Assembly: GCA_947464665.1 (NCBI GenBank)
Contig: CANHXV010000007.1
Coordinates: 1 to 22,166 of the forward strand
DNA length: 22,166 nucleotides
Reading direction: 5' to 3'
From: Comamonadaceae bacterium
Lineage (GTDB): Bacteria; Pseudomonadota; Gammaproteobacteria; Burkholderiales; Burkholderiaceae_C
The translations under genes were made by a program, and so were the position numbers. A model generated the notes under the pieces. That model had not been told where the DNA came from and made no database searches. It saw nothing but the letters and a program-made list of their open reading frames with translations. This document shows, in pieces, positions 14,411-22,166 of the stretch. Positions within the stretch are counted from its first letter, which is position 1. Each line of letters starts with the position of its first letter.

Positions 14411-15162
14411 TGCTCAAAGTAAAAGCTTTAACCAAAATATTTGGCGGCTTGCGCGCCGTTGACAACGCTTCCCTTGAAGTTGGTGCAGGCCAAATCATTT
14501 CTTTGATTGGCCCGAATGGCGCTGGCAAAACAACATTGTTTGCAGCCATTGCAGGTTTCCATCCAATCGATGGTGGTCAAGTCGAATTGTTGGGACAAAA
14601 CATTGTGGGCATGGCGGTACACGATATTGCACGTCTTGGTATGGTTCGCACCTTCCAAATCACGCAGCCTTTTGCCAAACTTTCTGTTCTTGAAAACATT
14701 GCGGTGGGTGCATTTCAGCAATTTTCTGGCAAGAATGAAGCCCATGCCCACGCGCGCTTGATTGCAGACAAAGTGGGCATGTCTGACATGCTTGATCAGC
14801 CTGCTTCTGATCTCACGGTGGCAGGGCGCAAGCGTCTGGAGCTAGCTCGCGCATTGGCCACAGGGCCTAAGCTGTTGTTGCTTGACGAAGTCATGGCCGG
14901 CTTGAATCCTCAAGAAATTGTTGAAATCATTGCCCTCATTCGCAGCATTCGCGATTCAGGCGTTACCATTTTGTTGATTGAACACGTCATGCATGCAGTG
15001 ATGAGTTTGTCGGAATACATCTATGTTTTGTCCTATGGCAAGATCATTGCAGAGGGTAAGCCCGAAGAAGTGGTCAATAACCGCGAGGTGATTGAAGCCT
15101 ACCTAGGCCGTGGCGCTGCCGATCAAATGTCGGGTCAAGAGCAAGGAGCAGCGCATGCTTGA
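14410..15162 (+). CDS. livG: Liv-type ABC transporter ATPase, LivG family
   Basis: A 250-residue ABC ATPase. Walker A is GPNGAGKT (34-41), Walker B is LLLLDE (155-160) and the H-loop His is at 192 (LIEHVM). The signature region reads LTVAGRKRLELARAL (135-149) instead of LSGGQ; LivG-type ATPases commonly vary here, so this is not evidence of inactivity. AAAAAAGGAG lies just upstream of the ATG. The C-terminal EEVVNNREVIEAYLG box is standard for the family. It overlaps the LivF-like gene by 8 bp. It energises import through the two permeases. Confidence 0.93.
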   Translation: MLKVKALTKIFGGLRAVDNASLEVGAGQIISLIGPNGAGKTTLFAAIAGFHPIDGGQVELLGQNIVGMAVHDIARLGMVRTFQITQPFAKLSVLENIAVGAFQQFSGKNEAHAHARLIADKVGMSDMLDQPASDLTVAGRKRLELARALATGPKLLLLDEVMAGLNPQEIVEIIALIRSIRDSGVTILLIEHVMHAVMSLSEYIYVLSYGKIIAEGKPEEVVNNREVIEAYLGRGAADQMSGQEQGAAHA

Positions 15163-15856
15163 AATTCGTGATCTGCACGCGGGCTATGGCCAAATCGAAG
15201 TTTTGCGGGGTATTAACTTAGAAGTTGGCGCTGGTGAAATTGTGGCCGTTCTGGGTAGCAATGGCGTTGGCAAGTCCACGCTTAATAACAATATTTCTGC
15301 ACTTTACAAACCCTTCAGTGGGTCTATTCGTTTCCAAGGTGAAGACATCACTGGCGCGAACTCTACCGAGGTGGTGCAACGCGGATTGATTCATGTGCCA
15401 GAGGGACGAAGAATTTTCCCAAACATGAATGTCCGTGAAAACTTAGAACTGGGTAGTCAGGTCAGGGGCAAGGCCCGTCGTTCGCAAAATTTAGAGCGTG
15501 TGGTGGAAATTTTTCCTCGGCTGAAAGAGCGTTTTTCACAATTGGCAGGGACGCTGTCTGGTGGGGAGCAGCAGATGCTGGCCATTGGCCGCGGCCTCAT
15601 GTCTGAGCCAGTGTTGCTGATCATGGATGAGCCGTCTCTGGGCCTGTCGCCCTTGCTGGTGGAGCAAATGTTTGAGTTGATTTCCAAAATCAACAAAGAA
15701 GGCATGCCCATTTTATTGATGGAACAAAACGCGGTTCAAACCTTGGCCATTGCGCACCGCGCCTACATCATCGAAAACGGTGTAGTGGCCATGCAAGGCA
15801 CTGCTGCAGAAATGGCGCGTGATCCTGAATTGCGTAAAAACTATTTAGGTCTTTAA
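15155..15856 (+). CDS. livF: Liv-type ABC transporter ATPase, LivF family
   Basis: A 233-residue ABC ATPase of the LivF family with Walker A GSNGVGKS (34-41), signature LSGGEQQ (134-140), Walker B LLIMDEP (154-160) and the family's MEQN in the H-loop region. I chose the ATG at 15155 (MLEIRDLHAGYG) because AAGGAG precedes it and it matches the family start; an in-frame ATG at 15110 lies inside the LivG gene and adds 15 unmatched residues. It completes a full set of binding protein, two permeases and two ATPases. Confidence 0.93.
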   Translation: MLEIRDLHAGYGQIEVLRGINLEVGAGEIVAVLGSNGVGKSTLNNNISALYKPFSGSIRFQGEDITGANSTEVVQRGLIHVPEGRRIFPNMNVRENLELGSQVRGKARRSQNLERVVEIFPRLKERFSQLAGTLSGGEQQMLAIGRGLMSEPVLLIMDEPSLGLSPLLVEQMFELISKINKEGMPILLMEQNAVQTLAIAHRAYIIENGVVAMQGTAAEMARDPELRKNYLGL

Positions 15857-15859
15857 GTC

Positions 15860-16618
15860 ATGCCCCATACTGCCATGGAATTATCAGGGCGTCACGCGCT
15901 GGTGACCGGCGCAGGTTCGGGCATTGGCTTGGCCACGGCTTGTGCCCTTGCGCGCCATGGCGCTAAGGTAGCGGCAGTGGTGCAAACTCAACATCAAGTG
16001 CCAGTGCTTCAACATCTATTACCCCAAGCGGTGGTCTTTGTGCAAGACTTGCTTGACGATGAAGCCTGCGCTGAACTGCCAGCAAAGGCTGCTCATGCAT
16101 TAGGGGGCCTTGATGCCTTGGCATGTTGTGCCGGCCTATTTTTCAAAAAACTTTCTGATGAAATCACGCTGGACGAATGGCGTCAAACTTTGGCTCTGAA
16201 TTTGGACGCCACCTTTGTTTTAACGCGTTCTGCGATTGCCCAGATGCGCAAGGCAAGACAGGGTGATGCCAGTGTGGTTGTGATCAGCAGTCAAATTGGC
16301 TTAGTGGGTCATGCTCGCGGCGCAGCTTATGCCGCTTCAAAGGCTGGCTTGAACGGCATGGTCAAGTCTTTGGCTTTGGAATGGGCGCAAGAAGGTGTTC
16401 GCATCAATGCTGTTGGACCCGGACCCGTTGCTACACCCATGGTGGCACCCACCATGGCCGACCCGGTTGCGCTGGCAGCCATGCAAGCCAGCATTCCGAT
16501 GGCGCGCCTAGGACAGCCCGACGAGATTGGAGAATTGGTGAGTTTTTTACTGTCTCAACGAGCTTCCTTCATTACGGGACAAATTATTTGTGCGGATGGT
16601 GGCTTCACAGCCCGATGA
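15860..16618 (+). CDS. Short-chain dehydrogenase/reductase
   Basis: A 252-residue classical SDR. The nucleotide-binding TGAGSGIG (16-23), Asn114, Ser143 or Ser144 (VISSQIG), Tyr157 and Lys161 (YAASK) give a complete catalytic set, and the PGPVATPM segment follows as usual. The structural NNAG motif reads CCAG (89-92), an uncommon variant. The family interconverts alcohols and ketones with NAD(P)H in the cytoplasm. The start lies 3 nt after the LivF-like stop without a clear ribosome-binding site; the Met at residue 6 is an alternative. It begins the lower, enzymatic part of the transporter operon and is followed within 5 nt by the DUF4387 gene. The substrate is unknown, perhaps a hydroxy acid formed by the LeuCD-like hydro-lyase. 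Confidence 0.88.
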   Translation: MPHTAMELSGRHALVTGAGSGIGLATACALARHGAKVAAVVQTQHQVPVLQHLLPQAVVFVQDLLDDEACAELPAKAAHALGGLDALACCAGLFFKKLSDEITLDEWRQTLALNLDATFVLTRSAIAQMRKARQGDASVVVISSQIGLVGHARGAAYAASKAGLNGMVKSLALEWAQEGVRINAVGPGPVATPMVAPTMADPVALAAMQASIPMARLGQPDEIGELVSFLLSQRASFITGQIICADGGFTAR

Positions 16619-16622
16619 CTCA

Positions 16623-16940
16623 ATGGCCCAAGAAGCTTTGCCACTCACCGATTTGGCCAACGTGATCCGCAGCAAGAATGCCGGGCCTCTGTGTTTTACC
16701 GTCGACTTATTTTTTAGCAATGCCCAAGCCTATGATCGAGCCGCTCAAAGTGAGGCGCTTCAAATCAATTCAGTCGCTGCTTGCTACGGGCTAATGGCGA
16801 CACAGGTTCGGCGTTTTGAATTGCCGCATATTTTTGCCATCAAGTTATCGATGCCTCGCACAGTGTGCGCTGGCAATCCGGGTGATGGCGATTTGTATGG
16901 TGCTCAGCAACATGCACCCTTGTTGTCATTGAGGCTTTAA
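16623..16940 (+). CDS. DUF4387 domain protein
   Basis: A 105-residue protein matching DUF4387, recognised by IRSKNAGP (15-22) and the C-terminal GDGDLYGAQQHAPLL (87-101). Genes of this family are usually found beside, or fused to, AtuA/DUF1446 proteins, as here, which suggests two subunits or domains of one enzyme. I placed the start at the ATG 4 nt after the SDR stop; an in-frame ATG at 16590 lies inside the SDR gene and adds no family sequence. No good ribosome-binding site is visible, so coupling to the SDR is likely. The biochemical function is not established. Confidence 0.85.
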   Translation: MAQEALPLTDLANVIRSKNAGPLCFTVDLFFSNAQAYDRAAQSEALQINSVAACYGLMATQVRRFELPHIFAIKLSMPRTVCAGNPGDGDLYGAQQHAPLLSLRL

Positions 16941-16944
16941 ACCA

Positions 16945-18381
16945 ATGACACATCCAACAACCCCCACCGCAGTATCTCGCTTGTTGGACAGCCATCGGAT
17001 GGGACAAGAAAGACTTCGTGTTTTGTCTGCGTCTGGACAACTGGGGTTTGGTATTGTTCAAGAGTCTTTTGAGCGAGGCCTTGAAAGAAAACCACACTTT
17101 ATTGGATGCGACATGGGATCGATCGATCCTGGCCCGTTTTATCTGGGGTCGGGGCAAATGGCAGCGCCTCGCGATATGGTTCGGCGCGATCTTGAAATGG
17201 TCTTGAAAGCGGCCAGGCAACTGAATGTGCCCTTGATCATTGGCAGTGCAGGCACAGCAGGGGCCAAACCACACCTTGAAGACACACTGTCTTTGTTGAA
17301 AGAAGTGGCTGAAGCAAACGGCTTGTCTTTCAGCGTCGCCATTGTGTTGAGCGATGTACCGCGCAACTTGTTGATACAAGCCATTCAGCACGGCCATTTG
17401 AAATCCTTGGATGAAAGCGGCGCCTCACTGAATCTTCCCCTGCCGAATGAAGAACAAGTCATGTCGGCAAGCCACATCGTGGCGCAATGCGGCACACACA
17501 CTTTCATGAAGGCGCTTTCGCAAAAACCGGATGTGCTCATTGCAGGACGTTCTTGTGACACAGCCATTTTTGCAGCCTTGCCGCAAATGCTCGGTTACGA
17601 CGCAGGATTGTCTTTGCACATGGCCAAAATCATTGAGTGCACCTCCTTGTGTTGTACCCCTGGCGGCCGCGATGCCATCTTGGCGGAGTTGGGTGAATTT
17701 GATTTCTTTTTGGAGAGCATGAACCCGGCGGCCCATGCCACGCCTGCATCGGTGGCAGCGCATGCACTTTACGAGCAATCTAATCCCTGGATCGTCGAAG
17801 AGCCAGAAGGTACATTGCACCTCAAGCAAGCCTCCTACCTTGCACTCGATTCACATCGCACCCAGGTATCTGGGGCCCAATTTGTGCCGCGTTCGTCGCC
17901 CACCTTGAAAGTAGAGGGTGCCTCTCATGCTGGTGCTAGGGCGGTTTTATTAGCGGGTGTGGCTGACCCCACCATGATCAGCATCATGCCGAGCGCTTTA
18001 CTGGAAGTCAGCGAACGTGTTCGCAAGTTGGTGCCTGGTGAGTGGACCATGGTGCCCCATCTTTATGGTCAAGGTGCAGTTCGTCAACTGGCTCAAGCCA
18101 AGCGCAGCCTTCATGAAATAGGTCTTGTGATTGAGTTTTTGGCACCTCATGCCGCTATGGCTAAAACTGCGGCAGCTGTCTTCAAACAAAACTTATTGCA
18201 TTTTGGATTTGCGGGGCGCTTGACCACGGGGGGCAACTTGGCGTTTGCTTTTACACCCAGTGAAATTGATGCCAATGAGTGTTATCAGTTTGTGCTGTAT
18301 CACTTGCTGGAGGGTGTAAGCCCAGAAGATGTTTTTGGCATTGAGTTGCATCAATGGAATTTTGACGAGGCACCTGCATGA
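16945..18381 (+). CDS. AtuA/DUF1446 family protein
   Basis: A 478-residue member of the family named after AtuA of the Pseudomonas acyclic terpene utilisation cluster; the reaction is not established. Signature stretches are RVLSASGQLGFG (25-36), GCDMGSIDPGPFYLGSG (54-70), IIGSAGTAGAKPH (98-110), and a conserved core with LIAGRSCDTAIFAALP and AKIIECTSLCCTPGGRD, which is cysteine-rich and could form an active or metal site. There is no signal peptide. It starts 4 nt after the DUF4387 stop, reversing the commoner order of the two partners, and overlaps the GntR gene by 4 bp. The geranyl-CoA carboxylase genes that define the terpene pathway are absent, so a terpene substrate should not be inferred. 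Confidence 0.87.
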   Translation: MTHPTTPTAVSRLLDSHRMGQERLRVLSASGQLGFGIVQESFERGLERKPHFIGCDMGSIDPGPFYLGSGQMAAPRDMVRRDLEMVLKAARQLNVPLIIGSAGTAGAKPHLEDTLSLLKEVAEANGLSFSVAIVLSDVPRNLLIQAIQHGHLKSLDESGASLNLPLPNEEQVMSASHIVAQCGTHTFMKALSQKPDVLIAGRSCDTAIFAALPQMLGYDAGLSLHMAKIIECTSLCCTPGGRDAILAELGEFDFFLESMNPAAHATPASVAAHALYEQSNPWIVEEPEGTLHLKQASYLALDSHRTQVSGAQFVPRSSPTLKVEGASHAGARAVLLAGVADPTMISIMPSALLEVSERVRKLVPGEWTMVPHLYGQGAVRQLAQAKRSLHEIGLVIEFLAPHAAMAKTAAAVFKQNLLHFGFAGRLTTGGNLAFAFTPSEIDANECYQFVLYHLLEGVSPEDVFGIELHQWNFDEAPA

Positions 18382-19169
18382 CGCCTCGTTTGCCGCTGAC
18401 CAAATATCACCAAATTTATTTGGTATTGCGAGAGCAATTGTTAGAGGGACGCTTTGCCAAGTCCATGCCAGCAGAAATGGAATTGGCCAAACAATTCAGT
18501 GTAGGGCGAGTCACCATTCGTCATGCAATGGAAAAACTGGTGGCCGAGGGTTTGATTGTTCGTATTGCGGGCCGCGGTACTTTTCCAAAACCTGTGACCT
18601 ATCCCGGCTTGAATCTTGGAACCTCGGCGTTGACGCAGCCTACGAGGCTTGCTGGTTTGATGGAGAACATCGTCAGTGCCAGTCGCGCGACCACGGTCAA
18701 GGTACTCGACTGGCGAACCATTGATGCGCCTGAAGATGTGGCCTTGGCACTTCAAGTGCCTCTGGGCGCACCCGTTAAAAAAGCCATTCGATTGCGCAGT
18801 TCCCGCGAAGGTCCGCTTTCTTACATCATTACCTACGTGCCCCTGCATTTGACAAAAGACATGGCCCGCCGCGACTTGGCTGCCAAGCCTATTTTGCAGT
18901 TGTTGAGTGAGGCGGGTGTGGAACTGGGTCGTGCACAGCAAACGATCTCAGCACGCCAAGCCGATGCGCGTGTGGCTGAAGCTCTGGACATTTCGATTGG
19001 CAGCGCATTGCTGTCTGTCCGTCGTCGTGTTTTTGATGCAGATGATCGACCCGTGCAATGGCTAGAAGGCCTGTACCGGCCCGATCGTTACGAATATCAG
19101 TTGGAAGTGTCAAGCATCGGTGATGTCGATGCGCGCGTTTCAATGAGAGAGGAAAAGGCCAGAAATTGA
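18378..19169 (+). CDS. GntR/HutC-family transcriptional regulator with UTRA domain
   Basis: A 263-residue regulator. Residues about 8-72 form the GntR winged helix-turn-helix, including PAEMELAKQFSVGRVTIRHAMEKL and the wing GLIVRIAGRGTF. Residues about 95-240 look like a UTRA ligand-binding domain, with the usual SPLSYIITYVP-like and ARVAEAL segments followed by LLSVRRRVFDADDRPVQWLEGLYRPDRYEYQ. Such proteins are normally repressors released by a pathway metabolite. It is embedded in the operon, overlapping the AtuA gene by 4 bp, so it would be co-expressed with its likely targets. Known HutC-type operators have a short GT-TA-AC core, which the two 24-bp palindromes do not clearly show, so its link to them is uncertain. 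Confidence 0.92.
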   Translation: MTPRLPLTKYHQIYLVLREQLLEGRFAKSMPAEMELAKQFSVGRVTIRHAMEKLVAEGLIVRIAGRGTFPKPVTYPGLNLGTSALTQPTRLAGLMENIVSASRATTVKVLDWRTIDAPEDVALALQVPLGAPVKKAIRLRSSREGPLSYIITYVPLHLTKDMARRDLAAKPILQLLSEAGVELGRAQQTISARQADARVAEALDISIGSALLSVRRRVFDADDRPVQWLEGLYRPDRYEYQLEVSSIGDVDARVSMREEKARN

Positions 19170-19202
19170 AATCAGGTAATCTTGACACCAGAGGTTTGAA
19201 AC

Positions 19203-20480
19203 ATGAGTAAGCCTACCAATACACCTCAAACACTTGCGCAAAAACTGATTGCCAAGGCTGCTGGCCGATCGAACGTGGCGGTGGGTGAGATTGTGAACTG
19301 CCAAGTTGATTTAGCCATGTTTCATGACTCCTCCGGACCTCGCCGTCTCAAGCCCATGCTGGAAGAACTGGGCGCTGAAATTTGGGACAAGTCGCGCGTG
19401 GTCTTGGTCATGGACCACTATGTGCCAGAACGTGATGACGATTCGCGCCGCATTGTTCGCATTGCGCGTGAATGGGCCCTTGAACAAAAATTACCGCATG
19501 TCTACGACAGCTTAGGCATATGCCACGTCGTTCTGCCGCAAAAGGGACACCTCAAGCCTGGCATGTTTTGTGTGGGCGGTGATTCGCATTCACCGACCGG
19601 TGGCGCCTTAGGCACTTACATGTTTGGTGTGGGCAGTACCGAAATGTTGGGGGTGGTGGTTACAGGACAATTGTGGGTTCGCGTCCCGCAAACTTTTTTA
19701 ATGCGCTGGAACAACCGACTTCAACCGGGCGTTACCGCCAAAGACATGATGCTGCACATGATTGGCCGATTCGGCATGAATGGCGGAGAGTATCAAGCTA
19801 TCGAATTTTGCGGTGATGCGGTGAAGGCTTTGTCGATGCAAGAGCGCATGACGATGTCCAATATGAGTGCTGAGATGGGCTCCCAGGTTGGTTTAATTGA
19901 ACCCGATCAAGTGACGCGTGATTGGTTGGCCAACACGGGTGCTAAGGATGTGCTAATTGAAGGCTGGCATACCGATCAAGGTGCTGAGGCAGTGACGCAT
20001 GAATTTGATGCAGCCACCTTGGTGCCGCAAGTGGCCGCGCCGCACAGTCCGGCCAATACAAAGTCGGTAGATGAATTTAAAAATACACCGATTCAGGTGG
20101 CCTACATTGGCGCATGCACTGGCGCCAAGTTAGAAGACTTGCGGGCAGCAGCCCAAGTGCTCAGAGGCCAACAATTGCCAGCGGGTGTTCGCTTGATGGT
20201 GGCGCCTGCCAGCTTGCAAGATCATGCGCAGGCTGAAAGCGAGGGTGTGATGCAGACCCTTCGTCAATCAGGCGCAGAGGTTTTGCCCACTTCTTGCGGA
20301 GCGTGTTCTGGTTATGGCGGCAGCATTCCAGATGGTGCCAATGTGATTGCGACCACAGCGCGCAACTTCAAAGGGCGCATGGGTTCTGCCACAGCCCAAG
20401 TTTATTTGGCCTCGCCTTACACCGTCGCTGCATCGGCCTTGCGCGGCAGTATTTCTGACCCAAGGGAGGTCTTGGCATGA
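19203..20480 (+). CDS. LeuC/homoaconitase-like hydro-lyase large subunit
   Basis: A 425-residue aconitase-superfamily large subunit, the length of archaeal-type LeuC/HacA proteins. Features are MDHYVP (70-75), GGDSHSPTGGALGTYMFGVGSTEM (125-148), and three cysteines placed as [4Fe-4S] ligands: Cys305 (YIGACTGAKLEDL) and Cys365/Cys368 (PTSCGACSGYGG). The first motif differs from the usual GSCTN and the second from PGCxxC, marking an uncommon branch. The family reversibly hydrates or dehydrates di- and tricarboxylates (isopropylmalate, homoaconitate, maleate, citraconate, dimethylmalate). AGAGG precedes the start after a 33-bp gap from the GntR gene. It overlaps the small-subunit gene by 4 bp. 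A catabolic rather than leucine-biosynthetic role follows from context; leuB and leuA are absent. Confidence 0.9.
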   Translation: MSKPTNTPQTLAQKLIAKAAGRSNVAVGEIVNCQVDLAMFHDSSGPRRLKPMLEELGAEIWDKSRVVLVMDHYVPERDDDSRRIVRIAREWALEQKLPHVYDSLGICHVVLPQKGHLKPGMFCVGGDSHSPTGGALGTYMFGVGSTEMLGVVVTGQLWVRVPQTFLMRWNNRLQPGVTAKDMMLHMIGRFGMNGGEYQAIEFCGDAVKALSMQERMTMSNMSAEMGSQVGLIEPDQVTRDWLANTGAKDVLIEGWHTDQGAEAVTHEFDAATLVPQVAAPHSPANTKSVDEFKNTPIQVAYIGACTGAKLEDLRAAAQVLRGQQLPAGVRLMVAPASLQDHAQAESEGVMQTLRQSGAEVLPTSCGACSGYGGSIPDGANVIATTARNFKGRMGSATAQVYLASPYTVAASALRGSISDPREVLA

Positions 20481-20974
20481 GCGAGCATCACCGCGTATGG
20501 AAAGTAGGGGCGGATGTTGATACCGACCAATTGGCGCCAGGTGCCTACATGAAGTTAGGCATTCACGACATTGCCAAGCATTGTTTAGAAGGTGTGAGGC
20601 CTGAGTTTGCAGCGAACGTGAAGACAGGCGACGTGCTGGCCGCTGGACCTAATTTTGGAATTGGCTCCTCCAGAGAGCAGGCCGCGGATGCCTTGGTCAA
20701 GTTAGGCGTGAAGGCGGTTGTAGCGCCGTCCTATGGCGGTTTGTATTTTCGCAATGCGTTTAACTTGGGGCTTCTGTTATTGACATGCAAAGACGCGCAG
20801 GCTTTGGAAGAGGCCGAAAAAATCTCGCTTGATCTTTCGACTTGGACTGTGGTGCGAGCCAATGGTCAACGCCTTGCGTGCGATCCCATTCCTGATTTTT
20901 TAGTGGCCATGGTGGAAGCCGGTGGCCTTTTGCCACAACTCAAACTGCGTTTGCAGCAACAACGAGCATCATGA
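20477..20974 (+). CDS. LeuD-like hydro-lyase small subunit
   Basis: A 165-residue swivel-domain subunit matching the archaeal-type LeuD family. DVDTDQLAPG (13-22), GPNFGIGSSREQA (57-69, with the substrate-binding SSRE) and YFRNAFNLGL (90-99) are present. It pairs with the preceding large subunit, whose stop it overlaps by 4 bp, to form the complete [4Fe-4S] hydro-lyase. It also overlaps the following flavoprotein start by 4 bp, which points to a shared step or successive steps of one pathway. Confidence 0.9.
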   Translation: MSEHHRVWKVGADVDTDQLAPGAYMKLGIHDIAKHCLEGVRPEFAANVKTGDVLAAGPNFGIGSSREQAADALVKLGVKAVVAPSYGGLYFRNAFNLGLLLLTCKDAQALEEAEKISLDLSTWTVVRANGQRLACDPIPDFLVAMVEAGGLLPQLKLRLQQQRAS

Positions 20975-22166
20975 TGAAACATCAAAAAGCCCCGCACATT
21001 ATTCATGCACAAGCCATGCCCGAAGGTACACCCGAAGTGCCGGTGTGTATTGTGGGCGGGGGTGCATGTGGTTTAACAGCGGCCATTGCGCTTCGCAAAG
21101 CAGGCATTGATGTCTTGGTGTTAGAGCGAGATGAATCAGGTACGGGTTCTTCTGCCTTGTCATCTGGCTTTATTCCAGCGGCCGAAACGCGTTTGCAAAA
21201 ATCATTGGGCATCGAAGACTCACATCAACTGCTGATTGACGATGTGATGAACAAGGCCCATGGCCAAGCGCCTTTGCACTTGCTCAAGGCCTATGTTTTA
21301 GCAGCCACACACGCCATCGACGAGCTTGAAAAAATGGGTTTGCCCTTTGAAATTGTCGATGGATTTTTGTATCCGGGTCATACCGTGAGACGCATGCACA
21401 CCATGCCTGAGAAAACAGGTGCCACATTCATGACCCGTTTGGCGCAAGTGGCGAATGACTTGGGGGCTGACTTTTTGGGTCAGTCTTTGGTCTGTGAGCT
21501 TTGGGTCAATTCAGAAGATCGTGTGCTGGGCGTAGGCTATCAAAGGCCTGATGGTGCAATCGAGCACTTGGCCTGCCATGAATTGTTATTGGCCTGCAAT
21601 GGCTTTGGCGGCAACACCGAGATGGTGAAAGAGTTGTTGCCAGAAATGGCCAACGCTGTTTTTGCAGGCCACCAAGGCAACGACGGCACCGCCATTCTAT
21701 GGGGTCGTGAATTGGGTTTGCAGATGGGCGATTTAGACGCCTACCAAGGACACGGCTCTTGGGTCACCCCCCAAGGTGCCCTCATGACGTGGGCCTTTAT
21801 CATGGAGGGTGGTGTTCAAGTGAACGCATTGGGTCAACGGTTTAACGACGAGACCGGAGGCTACTCCGAGGCAGCGGTTCATGTGTTGAGCCAACCGGGC
21901 AGTGTTGCCTGGAATATTTTTGATGCGCCACTGCTTGAATTGCTTAGAAGCTTTCCAGACTACAGAGATGCAGAAACGGCAGGTGCACTTCGAACCGCCA
22001 AGGATGTGGCGGGCTTAGCGGCCATTGTGGGCTGTGAAGAGGCCGCCTTGCAGGCAACGCTGAACGAAGTGCGTGCCGGACATACCGACAGCATGGGGCG
22101 TACATTTTCCCGCTCACTTCAAGCGCCCTATCATGCCATCAAAGTCACAGGTGCGCTGTTTCACAC
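20971..22166 (+). CDS. Fumarate-reductase-type FAD oxidoreductase, 3' truncated by window end
   Basis: An open frame from an ATG overlapping the LeuD-like stop by 4 bp runs 398 codons to the window edge. It encodes a flavoprotein of the FAD_binding_2 family (fumarate reductase/succinate dehydrogenase, tricarballylate dehydrogenase, ketosteroid dehydrogenase relatives). The N-terminal Rossmann motif is VCIVGGGACGLTAA, followed by the acidic ribose-binding LVLERD and SSALSSGFIPA. LLLACNGFGGN and HQGNDGTAILWGRELG in the middle are typical, as is PYHAIKVTGALFH at the cut end, which precedes the usual TQGGL region. A second ATG is the next codon. It could dehydrogenate a saturated dicarboxylate to the unsaturated acid that the LeuCD-like enzyme hydrates; this is inference. 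Confidence 0.88.
   Translation, partial: MMKHQKAPHIIHAQAMPEGTPEVPVCIVGGGACGLTAAIALRKAGIDVLVLERDESGTGSSALSSGFIPAAETRLQKSLGIEDSHQLLIDDVMNKAHGQAPLHLLKAYVLAATHAIDELEKMGLPFEIVDGFLYPGHTVRRMHTMPEKTGATFMTRLAQVANDLGADFLGQSLVCELWVNSEDRVLGVGYQRPDGAIEHLACHELLLACNGFGGNTEMVKELLPEMANAVFAGHQGNDGTAILWGRELGLQMGDLDAYQGHGSWVTPQGALMTWAFIMEGGVQVNALGQRFNDETGGYSEAAVHVLSQPGSVAWNIFDAPLLELLRSFPDYRDAETAGALRTAKDVAGLAAIVGCEEAALQATLNEVRAGHTDSMGRTFSRSLQAPYHAIKVTGALFH

Noticed and set aside
16590..16622. Upstream ATG as the DUF4387 start
   Set aside because: It lies inside the SDR gene, has no ribosome-binding site and adds residues outside the family match.
16945..18381. Acyclic terpene (citronellol/geraniol) degradation cluster
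   Set aside because: An AtuA-family gene, an SDR and an acyl-CoA synthetase are present, but no geranyl-CoA carboxylase subunits, isohexenylglutaconyl-CoA hydratase or acyl-CoA dehydrogenase are in the window.
19182..19187. TTGACA as a promoter for the LeuC-like gene
   Set aside because: It lies only 15 bp before the start codon, leaving no room for a -10 box and leader.
19203..20974. Leucine biosynthesis leuCD
   Set aside because: Cluster-ligand motifs differ from biosynthetic LeuC, and the neighbours are a catabolic regulator and a flavoprotein rather than leuA or leuB.

Overview
The window looks like a piece of a betaproteobacterial chromosome, probably Burkholderiales (Comamonadaceae-like). 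This rests on the protein types (MiaB, DUF2889, Liv-type ABC transport, PuuE-like deacetylases, AtuA/DUF4387), moderate G+C and tightly coupled operons; the genus is a guess. A housekeeping gene at the left edge (miaB, 5' end only, minus strand) adjoins a long accessory catabolic locus that runs off the right edge.

Layout. (1) 1-794, minus strand: DUF2889 gene, then the GTG-initiated start of miaB. (2) 820-2391: acyl-CoA synthetase, divergent from DUF2889 with only 25 bp between start codons. (3) 2399-8640: a 24-bp operator-like palindrome, then an eight-gene hydrolase operon: cysteine hydrolase, three PuuE-like polysaccharide-deacetylase-fold hydrolases in a row, a second cysteine hydrolase, an Asp/Glu-racemase-fold protein lacking both catalytic cysteines, a PhyH-type Fe/2-oxoglutarate dioxygenase and a SnoaL-like protein. 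Most junctions overlap by 4 bp (ATGA). (4) 8677-10950, minus strand: MmgE/PrpD protein and a fourth, divergent PuuE-like hydrolase. (5) 11082-15856: a second copy of the same palindrome, then a five-gene branched-chain-amino-acid-type ABC importer with a Tat-like binding protein. (6) 15860-22166: SDR dehydrogenase, DUF4387, AtuA-family protein, GntR/HutC regulator, LeuC-like and LeuD-like hydro-lyase subunits, and the start of a fumarate-reductase-type FAD oxidoreductase.

How the genes may work together (inference). No known pathway fits the whole set. The simplest reading is uptake of a small, probably nitrogenous ring compound, opening of cyclic amide, imide or ureide bonds by the four PuuE-like hydrolases, release of the remaining amide nitrogen by the two cysteine hydrolases, and processing of the resulting di- or hydroxy-acid by the LeuCD-type hydro-lyase, PrpD-like protein, SDR, flavoprotein, dioxygenase and CoA ligase. 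The pair of near-identical palindromes upstream of the hydrolase operon and the transporter operon suggests that one regulator controls both. That regulator could be the encoded GntR protein or one outside the window. No RNA genes, insertion sequences, CRISPR arrays or attachment sites were seen. No gene-free stretch exceeds about 195 bp.
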